Below, piece after piece: positions 1 through 9,577 of a stretch of 23,591 nt of DNA. Position numbers and translations under genes: made by a program. Origin of the DNA: Fragilariopsis cylindrus CCMP1102 (Eukaryota > Bacillariophyta > Bacillariophyceae > Bacillariales > Bacillariaceae); assembly GCA_900095095.1 (NCBI GenBank), contig FMBT01000688.1, positions 1 through 23,591 on the forward strand. Direction: 5' to 3'. The stretch's first letter is position 1; each line of letters opens with the position of its first letter. The notes under the pieces were generated by a model. It saw nothing but the letters and a program-made list of their open reading frames with translations. It made no database searches and was not told the origin of the DNA.

Positions 1-1588
1 GGTATTGTTTTTACTTGGATTTTTTAGATGGTCAATTATCATCTAATTCAGAAAATGCATTATCAAATTTACGTGAATTTACTGACTTTGTTCGTATCCT
101 GGGTAGTTATCCACGTAAATCAAGATTAGTGGGTCCTGTATCACAAGCTGCAGAAGAAATTAAAATTAAACGGTTAAATGATAATGATGATGGTATGAGT
201 AATACAATTGTATCGAGTAGTGGTAGTGATACAAACGATGATGATAATGTGAATGGTGTTAATGGTAGGAATGATTCATCTTTACTTAATATTGGTTTAG
301 TCGGATTCGGTTCATATGGACAAGTATTTGCTACACAAATGGTACAACAGAAACATCGTGTATCATGTTTAGATAAAGAAGATAAGGTAAGTTGTTAAAC
401 AATCAATTCGACGTACTGTACATTAAAACTGAATCAAAAGTCGATGCTCGCTTTTATTAACGGTCTCTCACTCACATTTCCTTTTCCTGTCACCTCTCTC
501 TCTCTCTCTCTCTTGATGCAACACATTGCTTGCTACACGTATAATACAATAGTCTGCAGAGGCAGAAAAAACTTGGTGTTGCTTTTCATTATGATTCAAA
601 ACAATTCTTTAAAGATCTAGATGTTGTTGTATTGTCTGTACCATTAATTGCATTAGAAGAAACTATTGCATCATTACCAATTGAAGAATTATCAGGAAAG
701 TTAGTTGTTGATATCGGTCCATTAAATGATCATCCAAAATCAATATTAATGGATGCGTTTGCAAATGATCCAACAATTGATGTATTACTAACAAATCCAT
801 TATTAGGTATGTTACCAAAAGAAGAAAATAGATCTAAAATGCAAAAGAAAAATGATAATGGAGGAGTGACTGTAATGGCACCATCATACTCGTCTGGTGG
901 TGGTAGTGGTGGTGGTAGTGATGGCACATCGTCATCGTTGTCAAATATATGGGAAGGACGACAAATGATATATGAACGTTCCCGTGTTGCTAATATACAA
1001 CGATGTGATAAGTATTTAAAAATCTTTGAAAATGCACGTTGTGAAATTATTGAAGGTGGTGGTGGTATTGCGGATAGTGATACACATGATATAACGATTG
1101 GTGATGCCGAATTCATGACACATATGATTGGTCGATTATTAGATGATCGTGAATTATTAACACCAACACCAATCATGTCAAAAGAATATAAAGAATTAAA
1201 TAAAATATCACAAATGGCATCCAGTGGTTCCTTTGATCGTTTTTATGGTATGTATAAATACTCAAAAAATGATAGTGCCAAGAAACGGATTAAAAAATTA
1301 CGTGATAATTTAGCATCATTAGAATGTGAATTGGCGGCACGGGGTGCATATTTATCAGCAAAACAAGAAATGATGAAAGGTGATCGTCAAAAGTTATTAG
1401 CAGAAACAAGAATGTTATTACAAGAACTTGCAAAAAGTAGTAGTAGTAGTAACGATGATACCGTTTCTACTTCGGCGACTCCTGCTGCTGCTCCTGCTAC
1501 TTCGGCTAATACTGCTGCAAAAAAGAAAACCGAAAAGATTGATGACAAGGATGATTCCATTCAAACCTTCTACGACGATACTAGTTAG
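1..1588 (+). CDS. Fused prephenate dehydratase (ACT end) / prephenate-arogenate dehydrogenase, 5'-truncated
   Basis: Two exons are visible: 1-386, open from the window edge (first full codon at 3), and 560 or 566-1588, stop TAG. The first about 40 residues, with YCFYLDF and later RILGSYPR, match the end of the ACT regulatory domain of prephenate dehydratases, which closes on a GSYP motif. After an Asp/Asn-rich linker comes a Rossmann start, IGLVGFGSYGQVFATQM (GxGxxG), then LDVVVLSVPL and a C-terminal helical half resembling TyrA/arogenate dehydrogenases (TPTPIMSKEYKEL, FDRFYGMYKY). The likely role is the last steps from prephenate or arogenate to Phe and Tyr, which in algae are usually plastidial; the targeting end is outside the window. 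Oddities are the fusion, Asn at 794-796 where the family has the catalytic His of its HPMFG-type motif, and a Gly/Ser insert near 890-940. An Ala/Lys/Asp-rich tail ends the protein. The family call is firm; activity and substrate are not. Confidence 0.85.
387..565 (+). other. Intron of the dehydratase-dehydrogenase gene, tandem acceptor
   Basis: The donor GTAAGT follows codon AAG at 386, in phase 0. Two phase-0 acceptors lie 6 nt apart (CAG ending at 559 and CAG ending at 565), so the protein can gain or lose Arg-Gln; both keep the frame into KKLGVAFHYD. A TC dinucleotide run occupies about 494-513 and a TACTGTA word 414-420. Confidence 0.8.
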
Positions 1589-2367
1589 CTAGTATAAAGC
1601 AAGATGCCTCCTTTATTTTTAGAATGAAATGAAATAAAAATTACTATGTTCTACGTTTATTGTAGCCTATCATTATTAATTATTTCTCTTACTTTTTATA
1701 TTATATACAAACTCAACTTAAGTAGTCTTCCGACTTTGATTGCTTTCTGTGATACTTTTAATCGAAGGAATCGAATTCTTCTTCTTGACGTCTGTCTGCC
1801 GGTTAGTTGGCACGTTCAACGTCCTAAATAAACCAGTAGATTCACGGACTGAAGCAAACTTCAAGTTCGCACATGTATATCCATTGAGCGTTGAAGTTCG
1901 TCGCTTAAATTGTCGATTACGGACAAGAACGTGTATTTTATGTATGTATTTAAACTGCTGGTCATTGGTATTTGAATTTTTTTTTTCCGATCCAAGATTC
2001 GCTCGATGTTGTGCCTTTTTTTTTAAACGACTCATTTTGCCTCTCGAATCGAAGCACCTTAACCTCACATCCTGAAAAACTGTACAGTACAGTACATCAT
2101 TTTTTTGCTTCAACCTCCCGCCGAGTAAGACATCATTTTTACTTAGGTGTACGTCGATGTTGTAAATACGGTTATTTGTTGACGATTCATTTTGCCTTTC
2201 GAGCACCTCACATGCAAAACTGTACCTCACATCATGCAAAAAAACTGCACATCATCGTCAATAATTCAGCTCATCAACAAAATTACGGTACACAAATAAT
2301 TTTGATAGGCGAAATACTATCAACACATCCTTAAGAAATAAACGAAGTAGACGACAATTCAACAAGG
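1589..2367 (+). other. Intergenic region with a diverged direct duplication
   Basis: No convincing gene is present: open frames on both strands are short, overlap one another and resemble no family. An AATAAA at about 1633 could serve polyadenylation of the upstream gene. T runs, two overlapping TACAGTA words (2083-2094) and one TACGGTA (2284-2290) are present. A stretch at 2004-2085 recurs in diverged form at 2155-2225, both starting CGATGTTGT and ending near AAAACTGTAC. Confidence 0.6.
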
Positions 2368-5300
2368 ATGAATAACAGTATCATGATGAAGACTACAACT
2401 ATATTTCTTTTTGTATCGATTGTCTTAGCGTTCGCTAATGCCGAATTTCATGGTAGTAGTAATAATAATAATACGGTACGTTTATATTGCTTTGGTGTTT
2501 TCCGATGATATGCGTATGTATGTAATGTACAACAAAAATGCTATTTATATTTCGTAAAAAGAAAAGAAGAAAACGAATTGCCGTGAGCAGCTTAGCTTCT
2601 GACGCTTTCGAGTCTCATGACTGCATGAGCTTTGACGCTGTCGAGTCTCATGACTGATATACCAAATGCTCTTTTGTCTCACATTTTCTCCTATCTTTCC
2701 ATCTTTCATTCATTCATTCTTTACCGATACCAATTCAAGAAGAATCAAAATCGTATTGTGAACGTACTTCGACAACTACAAAACGATAATTGTGTAAATG
2801 ATGATACATACGAATTTCAAAATAAAAATGGTAGAAATTGTGCTTCATGGGTTGCAGAAAATCATCTCGTTGCAACAAGAAAGATAAAAAGAAGAAAGAT
2901 TCAAATGGAAAGAAACAAAAAGTTAAAGTCTTTTGCCCAAAACAATGTAATGATGACTGTAAAGAAGAAGCGGACGACGAAGAACGTGGTACTTGTGAAA
3001 ATGATGAATCGTACTTATTTCAAAAGAAAAATGATAGAGATTGTGCAACATGGGTTGCAGAAGATTTATCTCGTTGCAAAAAGAAAGATAAAAAGAAAAA
3101 AGATAACAAAGGAAAGAAACAAAAAGTTAGTGTTTTTTGTCCAGTACAATGTAATGATATTTGTAAAGTACGAGAGGAATGTGAAAATTTGGATTCATAC
3201 AAATTTAAAAATAAAAATGGTAAAACATGTGAGAAATGGGTTTCAAAAAATCCAAACAAGTATTGTAAAAAGAAAGATAAAAAAATAAAATTAATGGCAA
3301 AACACAAAAAGTCAAGTTCTTTTGTCCTGGAACATGTAATGCAGGATGTATTAGTACTAGTGCACCATCGACCTCGACGGCACCCTCGACTTCGATTGCA
3401 CCCTCGACTTCGACTGCACCATCACCGGCACCATCCTCGTCACCATCGACCTCGACCGCACCAACCACTGCACCAACCACTGAACCATCGTCCGCACCAT
3501 CCACTGCACCATCGACTTCACCCTCGACCGCACCATCCTCTTCACCCTCGACTGCTCCGTCCACTACACCAAGTGTATCAGTGGCTCCTTCTGGGACGCC
3601 GTCACAATCTTTTGTACCCAGTGCTGGACCCACATCCTATCCCAGTACCTGCCCTACACGATCACCCAGTATCAAACCAACTTCGGCACCTTCGTTAAGT
3701 GTTGCACCTACTAAACAAGCAAGTACAGCTCCCAGTGCCTCTCCCTCCGCATCACCTGCACCTTCTGTCAGTGTCGCACCTACTGGACCACCAACTACAT
3801 CTCCCAGTACATCTCCCTCCACATCCACTGGACCTTCATTAAGTACATCTCCCAGTGCATCTCCATCCGCATCACCTGCACCTTCTTTAAGTGTAGTACC
3901 TACTGGACAACCAACTACAACGAAGGCACCGGTTACTACTCTTGTTCCTACTGCTCCTCGTGGTGACTGTCAAAATCTTGCTTTATATAAATTTAAAAAT
4001 AAAAGTGGGAAAACTTGTGGTAAATATGTTGCAAAAGATTTATCTCGTTGTGATAAGAAAGATAAGAAGAATAAAGTGAATGGTAAAGTGCAAAAGGTTT
4101 CATTCTTTTGTCGGGACCAATGCAAAGAAGAATGTAGCCGGCCAGCTGAAGTTAAACGTGCTCGTTGTGAAAATCTTGACAAATATAAATTTCAAGGGAA
4201 AAGAGGTAAAGATTGTGATACATATGTGGCAGACGATTTAAGTCGTTGTTTTGACAAAGATAAGAAGAATAAAGTGAAGGGGAAGGCCAAACAAGTTAGT
4301 TTCTTTTGTCCGGAACAATGCAATGACAAATGCAATCCACGTGGTAGATGTGAAAATTCTTGCCGAGTGTTCTTTGAAGGTAATCCTGCTTTCAATTGTA
4401 ATACATACGTGGCGAAAAAACCCAACAAACGATGCGGTAAAATGGACGTACCATCCGGAAAGAAATTAGAATTCTACTGCCCAGCAACATGCAAATCAAA
4501 CTGCAAAAATACTGCCTTTCCATCATCTTCGCCTAGTATGTCTCCAACAGATACCTACAGGCCAAGTGCTACACCAAGTGAAAGTTCTCAACCTAGTGAT
4601 ACACCAAGTCAAGTCCCAAGTGGTGTTCCTAGTGTTAGTCTCAAACCGTCTGTTAGTGCTGCTCCAAGTAGTACGCCTAGTGAAAGTACCATACCAAGTG
4701 CTTCTCCCAGTGATGTTCCTAGTACTGTTCCTAGTGCTGCACCCAGCTCTAACCCAAGTGTCAGTTCTGTACCAAGTTCTCTACCAAGTGCTGCTCCAAC
4801 CTCTGTTCCTAGTAGTAGTCCGAGCGATAAACCAACTGGTGCGCCATCTGCTAATCCTTCATTAGCACCGTCCACAGCCACACCACCACCGACCACATCC
4901 ACATCACCATCTGCAGCACCATCTGATGATCCGACATCAGCACCGACGTTATCACCGACTGAAACTAATTGTGTCAATGACCCAGACTTTATATTCAATA
5001 ATGATCCCCGCGAAAACCCCAATGATGATAGCAAGAAAGACTGTGATTGGGTACAACTTGATGTTAGACGTTGTAATAGAACGCAAAAAGAAACTCGCAT
5101 ATCTGTTCGTAACTCTTGTCCACTTGTGTGCAAAACACAATGTATCAGATCTGATATACCTACATTTCAACCAACCACCACGAACGGTCCTGTAAGTGTA
5201 ATATTTTTGTATTGTTGCTTATCTCTAATATACATACAGTATGCATATTTTCGTCATGTCGATCCCCATATATTTCTTATCGCTTCTCTTTTGCGTGTGT

Positions 5301-5579
5301 CGATCAACAGACTACATTTGTACCTACAACATTTGTACCTACAACATTTCAACCCACAACATTTCAACCCACAACATAACATTCGTACCCCAACTCTAAC
5401 TGTTTTGTTTCGGTTTTCTCTTTTTTGCGTGTGTCGTGCCGGATCAACAGACTACATTTTTACCTACAACATTTCTACCTACAACATTTCAACCCACAAC
5501 ATTTCAACCTACAACATTCATACCTACTACTACATTTGAACCCACCGTGACCCCAAACCCTACCTCGCCACCTGAATAA
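2368..5579 (+). CDS. Secreted protein with seven six-Cys modules and Ser/Pro/Thr linkers, two frame breaks
   Basis: Exon 1 (2368-2475) encodes a signal peptide: hydrophobic TTIFLFVSIVLAFANA after a short Met/Lys start. Exon 2 runs from about 2740 to 5191 and the last exon from 5451 to 5579 (TAA); all junctions are phase 0. Seven modules of about 55 residues follow a pattern of C-E-N, Y/F-x-F, K-x-C-x-x-W/Y-V, R/Y-C, a Lys/Asp-rich stretch, F-C-P and C-x-x-x-C, near 2791-2960, 2994-3164, 3180-3349, 3968-4135, 4166-4333, 4349-4504 and 4970-5143. Ser/Pro/Thr linkers (3350-3960, 4505-4968) separate groups of three, three and one; the tail repeats TTFxP. Such modules are common in diatom surface proteins and loosely resemble ShK folds; their function is unknown, and wall or matrix attachment is inferred. 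The frame slips by one nucleotide at 2858-2861 and 3279-3285, so as written the protein is broken. The intact product would be about 896 residues. Confidence 0.8.
2476..2739 (+). other. First intron of the Cys-module gene
   Basis: The donor GTACGT follows the signal-peptide exon. The acceptor TTCAAG ends at 2739 after a T/C-rich tract; an AAG at 2742 is an alternative 3 nt on. Phase 0 on both sides joins the signal peptide to the frame of the first module. The intron holds a 23-nt direct repeat with one mismatch at 2601-2623 and 2634-2656. Confidence 0.65.
2601..2656 (+). repeat. 23-nt direct repeat, period 33, in intron
   Basis: Two copies (2601-2623, 2634-2656) share GACGCT, one differing base, then TCGAGTCTCATGACTG. 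They lie within the first intron of the Cys-module gene; no function is evident. Confidence 0.85.
5192..5450 (+). other. Last intron of the Cys-module gene with two copies of the acceptor
   Basis: The donor GTAAGT is at 5192, in phase 0. Two acceptors carry the same GATCAACAG|ACTACATTT context: one ends at 5310, the other at 5450. The second joins to a frame of TTFxP repeats ending at TAA 5577-5579. The first opens the same kind of repeat but meets TAA at 5377-5379. The second is taken as the main junction because it gives the longer tail. Confidence 0.65.
5281..5522 (+). repeat. Duplicated acceptor plus TTFxP exon start
   Basis: About 105 nt (about 5281-5390) recur at about 5411-5522: a T/C-rich tract, GCGTGTGTCG, GATCAACAG, then 15-nt units of ACAACATTT plus variable bases and ACCT/CCC. 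The upstream copy carries a few extra bases at ACAACATAACATT, which create the in-frame TAA. Confidence 0.75.
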
Positions 5580-6413
5580 AATCTAATAACAAAAGTACCA
5601 ACCCATACCTACCGTACGGGAGCTTTTTTTGTTTGCTTTTCGAGATCTTTTTATACGTTTCATATTATATTTTGAATTTGGAATATTATACAATGTGGTG
5701 ATGCAATATACTGATAGAAATAATGGAAAATGATTCGATTCTTGGATTAATTAAACACTTTCTGTGCTATTTCATAAAAAGAATGGAGATCCTTCCATTT
5801 AATAAGGTAGTCAATAAAATAAATCTATTACCATCATATAATATAATATCTTGGGTATTGTTGTTGTTACAATAAACCAATATGCGTACTGTAATGAACT
5901 TTAGCTTTTATGGATATGTGCTACCGTAGTATGTCCGCCGTTGTTATATAACTAGCTTTTCGGACAACTAACGTTCGTTCGTTCTCTCCCGAAAAGTCCC
6001 AAGTTAAAAAATTGTATTTTATTTTATTACGGTATTTATTTATTTGTGATAGAGATAATGAATGAATGATTGACGATGGAAACAAGAACCGAATTCTTAT
6101 TATAGCCTCTCGAATTCTTATTATACCCCCTCTCAATTTTTTTATTTTTTAAAGTCATTACTACGTAGATTACTGTACTATTATGGTTGGTCCTAATCTC
6201 GCGACTTCTCTCGACAAAAAAAAAGTGTTGATTGCAATTATTGTTTGTTTGTTGTGAACAACAACGAAAAAGAGAAAAAAAAGCAACACAATACATAATT
6301 AAAATTCGAACTGTGAAATTGTTGAAGTGAATAAATAATGTAAAGAAGAGAAGTAAGGTAAATAAAGTAGAGATCATAGGATAAATATACAAAGTCATAA
6401 ATAATAATAAATA
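5580..6413 (+). other. Intergenic region between the Cys-module and SGNH genes
   Basis: No supported gene is seen. AATAAA overlaps the upstream stop (5575-5580) and is a candidate polyadenylation signal. Four TACNGTA words occur at 5610, 5887, 5922 and 6028, and another at 6171. A 15-nt word, CGAATTCTTATTATA, is repeated at 6090-6104 and 6111-6125. The last 200 bases before the ATG at 6414 are A-rich and would contain the promoter and leader of the next gene, but no defined element can be named. Confidence 0.6.
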
Positions 6414-8852
6414 ATGATAAGAAGTCGAAATAATCACACTACTGACGACGATAATGTCGGGATGAACGACGAAGAGGAATTATCTGCTTTTGGTGGTTGC
6501 AGTAGTACTCATGATGACACCAGCAACAACAACAACAACAACAACAGCAACAGCAACAACACCAACACCAACACCAACACCAACACCAACAGCAACAACA
6601 ACACCAACATCAACATCATCATAGGATTATTCAAAGGATTTTTTGAAAATGTAATCTGGAAAAATAAGCAGCAGAGACAACAACAACAACGACAACGACA
6701 AAAACAAACACAAACTAAGAATAGCAACAAGGGACACAATAATAATGATAAAAAATCAACAACAGCATCAATATATTGTAAATTCTTTCTATTAATTCTT
6801 GGTATACGTATTCTATTTTATCTTTGTTTTGATGGAAGTCAACTACCACTACAAACACAACCTAATTTTGATCGGAATAGTATACGTACGTCATCATCGT
6901 CATTGTCATTGTCATCATCATCGTCATTACTAGGAGTCGTTGTTACCGAACCTGAAACTCAGATTGAAAATCAAACTCAAAATACTCAAAGTCGACAACA
7001 ATATAATAATAATAATAAACCAACAACAACAACAACAACAACCACCACAATTTATACATTACCGTCCTCGTCATCGTCATCTAGTAGTAGTAGTGATGAG
7101 AAGGATCTAGAACATCAATTATTGAATCATTATGAACGTGATATTGATTGGTATCAAAATAAATGTTTATTGGATAATGCCACAAGTTATATCAATAATA
7201 TGAGAAAATATAGTGGTTCGATATCCATGCAACATTATACTCGTGGATGTTCGACCTCTGGATTACATCCAATCACACATTATAATCCATTTCAAACACC
7301 AACACACAATTGTGAAATAACAACATCTATTGATATTATTCGTCGAACTACTACTACTATAGATCATTTTTATGAATCTGATGAATCATGGACAATACAA
7401 ACGTATGATAAGAATAAAATCCGTAAACAAATTGGTGGTGATACTTTTTATATTGTCTATTATGAAGATGAAGAAGAATATTATGATTGGTGGGATAACG
7501 TTACATCATCATACAAACCGGTAGCAGTGAGTAGTAAACCAATTGATTACTATAATGGTACATATGGAATAGAAAACTTTTATACAGTACCATTTCAAGT
7601 TGCTTCTAAAGTAGTGAAAGGTGCAACAAAAAATAGTACTAAGAAACAATATGGACATCCACATGGACGTATTGTGGTATATCCACTATCCACCTGTTTT
7701 ATTGGTGAATTATATCCACCATTAAAAGATGAATGGAATACTGGTGGATCGACTGGTAATATACTATGGGCGTCAACGTCAACAAGTACTACGTCTACGT
7801 CTACGTCTACGTCTACGTCTACGTCTACGTCTACGTCTACGTCTACGTCTACGTCTACGTCTACGTCTACGTCTACGAGTACTACTGATGAGAGTACACC
7901 TATTGAGAGCACTATTGATGAAAGTACTACTTCAAGTGCATCTGAGAGTACGTCTACGTCTGAGAGTACTAACAACGTTGACAACAATGTTGGTATTGTC
8001 AAAAGACCATCTAAAATTATCGACCCTATATCCTCATCAAACTTGAATGACTTACCAAATTTAAAACAATATAATCGAACCATATTTTTTGGTGATTCAA
8101 TTATGAGACAAATGGTATATAATGTCTTTACAAAACAATATTATCTAGAAGAAAATGATAGAATATGGATGGGTGGTGGTCATAATAATAATTCCACCGC
8201 CAATACAACAACAATACCTAAATCGAAGGATCCAAATAATGAGAATGATGATGGTCCGATTAATGTGAATATGCCATTAAGTCTTCAAACACTTCCAGAC
8301 TATATCAAAGTAATGGAAGCATCGATACAGGATGGATTACTGTTGCCATCTACTACTAATGAGTATAAAATTGCATTAGTGATTGGATCCAGTGCCTGGG
8401 ATATAATATGGCCAACAGAATGGCAAGGACCAACATTTCAAAATCATCTGCAAGCAGTCACAGATTTAATATTCTATATACGGAATAAATATCCACATAT
8501 ATATATACTATGGAAATTACCATATTCCAATGCAATGTATAATGCGGATCCTGTGGATTGCTTTTCACGTTTGAATAATAATAATACTATTGAGAATGAT
8601 GATAATTCCTGTATTTCGGCATTACGATATTCCAGTCAAGAACGATTTTATAGTCTCTATCAAAAACAAAAACAGTTATTGACGACATCGCAGGAAGATA
8701 CTCAACATAATTTTTCTAATGATTCTCATATCAGTGTAATCGATTTATATGAGATATCCTATTTCAGTGGTATACATTGGATGATACCCAATGATTCTAT
8801 ACATTATTTACCAGATTGGAATAAACAGATATTACAATTATTATATAGATAG
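6414..8852 (+). CDS. Type II membrane protein with SGNH/PC-esterase-like luminal domain
   Basis: One uninterrupted frame encodes 812 residues. The N-terminus is cytosolic in appearance, rich in Asn and Gln, followed by one hydrophobic segment near residues 121-139 (CKFFLLILGIRILFYLCF) with basic residues before it, giving a type II signal-anchor. The rest is a long Ser/Thr/Asn-rich stem and a C-terminal domain with IFFGDSIMRQMV (GDS at about 560-562) and NDSIHYLPDW (D-x-x-H at 794-797), the two signature blocks of SGNH hydrolases of the PC-esterase, trichome-birefringence-like and NXPE-type group. Known members transfer or remove acetyl groups on polysaccharides in the Golgi; a glycan acyltransferase or esterase role is inferred. 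Cys residues near 240-310 and 720-740 may form disulfides. A hexanucleotide run makes a Ser-Thr tract near residues 460-488. No intron is needed. Confidence 0.75.
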   Translation: MIRSRNNHTTDDDNVGMNDEEELSAFGGCSSTHDDTSNNNNNNNSNSNNTNTNTNTNTNSNNNTNINIIIGLFKGFFENVIWKNKQQRQQQQRQRQKQTQTKNSNKGHNNNDKKSTTASIYCKFFLLILGIRILFYLCFDGSQLPLQTQPNFDRNSIRTSSSSLSLSSSSSLLGVVVTEPETQIENQTQNTQSRQQYNNNNKPTTTTTTTTTIYTLPSSSSSSSSSSDEKDLEHQLLNHYERDIDWYQNKCLLDNATSYINNMRKYSGSISMQHYTRGCSTSGLHPITHYNPFQTPTHNCEITTSIDIIRRTTTTIDHFYESDESWTIQTYDKNKIRKQIGGDTFYIVYYEDEEEYYDWWDNVTSSYKPVAVSSKPIDYYNGTYGIENFYTVPFQVASKVVKGATKNSTKKQYGHPHGRIVVYPLSTCFIGELYPPLKDEWNTGGSTGNILWASTSTSTTSTSTSTSTSTSTSTSTSTSTSTSTSTSTSTTDESTPIESTIDESTTSSASESTSTSESTNNVDNNVGIVKRPSKIIDPISSSNLNDLPNLKQYNRTIFFGDSIMRQMVYNVFTKQYYLEENDRIWMGGGHNNNSTANTTTIPKSKDPNNENDDGPINVNMPLSLQTLPDYIKVMEASIQDGLLLPSTTNEYKIALVIGSSAWDIIWPTEWQGPTFQNHLQAVTDLIFYIRNKYPHIYILWKLPYSNAMYNADPVDCFSRLNNNNTIENDDNSCISALRYSSQERFYSLYQKQKQLLTTSQEDTQHNFSNDSHISVIDLYEISYFSGIHWMIPNDSIHYLPDWNKQILQLLYR
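6524..6618 (+). repeat. AAC/ACC trinucleotide tract (Asn/Thr-rich coding)
   Basis: Tandem AAC, CAGCAA and ACCAAC units inside the SGNH gene encode runs of Asn with Thr and Ser in the cytosolic N-terminus. Confidence 0.9.
7791..7877 (+). repeat. ACGTCT hexanucleotide minisatellite, 14.5 units
   Basis: A perfect tandem array of ACGTCT encodes alternating Ser-Thr within the stem of the SGNH membrane protein. Expansions of 6 nt keep the frame, so the length is likely polymorphic. A second short ACGTCT run lies near 7950. Confidence 0.95.
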
Positions 8853-9577
8853 ATAAAAAGTAAGTTGTACAGAGTACAGATAAAGTATATAAGTTAACAG
8901 TTACAGTTACAGTGGTCCTAATTTTAAGACATTGTCTTAATACTATGCCATACGCGGATCTTTCTCAATACTGATGATGAGTAGCTAGGCGCAACGATCG
9001 AATTCATCTCGGTACGGATGGGATGGGATCGTCTAAGTATATTCTAGCTAGCTAGCTATTTTGACTTCTTTAATTACTGACTGCAACTCACTACTGCAAT
9101 TATTTTATATTGCCAGCAAAACACTACTACTATTACTGCTATTGTTGTAGCGCGAAAGCACAAGAGCAGCCATCGGTAATCATCATCATCATCATCTTCA
9201 GATTCATTCATTTAATAGTGTATATAAAAATTATCGTTATCGTTATCGTTGCTTGCCGTTGTAAGATTCACCATTCAAGTTTGCTTGCTTCACTTCATCA
9301 TCCATTCGAAGGAATCCTCATTCTATTCGACTCAGTCGACTAAAAATCTACTTAGGAATTCTGACCTCTTTTTTCAAACGTGGCTTTCAAACGTGGCATA
9401 CTTACCGTCACTGGTACCGTATCTTATGAATGACGTCTTTTTAAAAATATAATGTCGGTAAATAAATAAAATCACACATAAAAAACTAACACATAAAACC
9501 TTCGCATTCCAATATCCAGCAAAACTGTCCAGTACAGTGCGATAGCAGCAGCAGTAAGAGTAATAAAAGTATAAATC
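8853..9577 (+). other. Intergenic region before the ER J-protein gene
   Basis: No gene can be supported. It holds a TAGC run near 9043-9057, an ATC run near 9179-9196, a perfect 13-nt tandem duplication (TTTCAAACGTGGC at 9372-9384 and 9385-9397) and TACCGTA at 9415-9421. The stretch nearest 9578 should contain the promoter and leader of the J-protein gene, with no recognisable element. Confidence 0.6.

Noticed and set aside
1718..2239. 173-codon minus-strand frame
   Set aside because: It overlaps plus-strand frames of similar length, resembles no family and lies over T runs and a duplication; chance opening is likely.
3270..3295. Programmed -1 frameshifting at the seven-A run
   Set aside because: The run is not in the frame of a canonical X XXY YYZ heptamer and a second break occurs upstream; a missing base is simpler.
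3205..3633. Minus-strand frame rich in Asp/Gly/Ala/Val
   Set aside because: It is antisense to the Ser/Pro/Thr linker of the Cys-module gene.
7595..8083. Minus-strand frame with Val-Asp dipeptide repeats
   Set aside because: It is the antisense reading of the ACGTCT array and flanking SGNH gene, with no independent signal.
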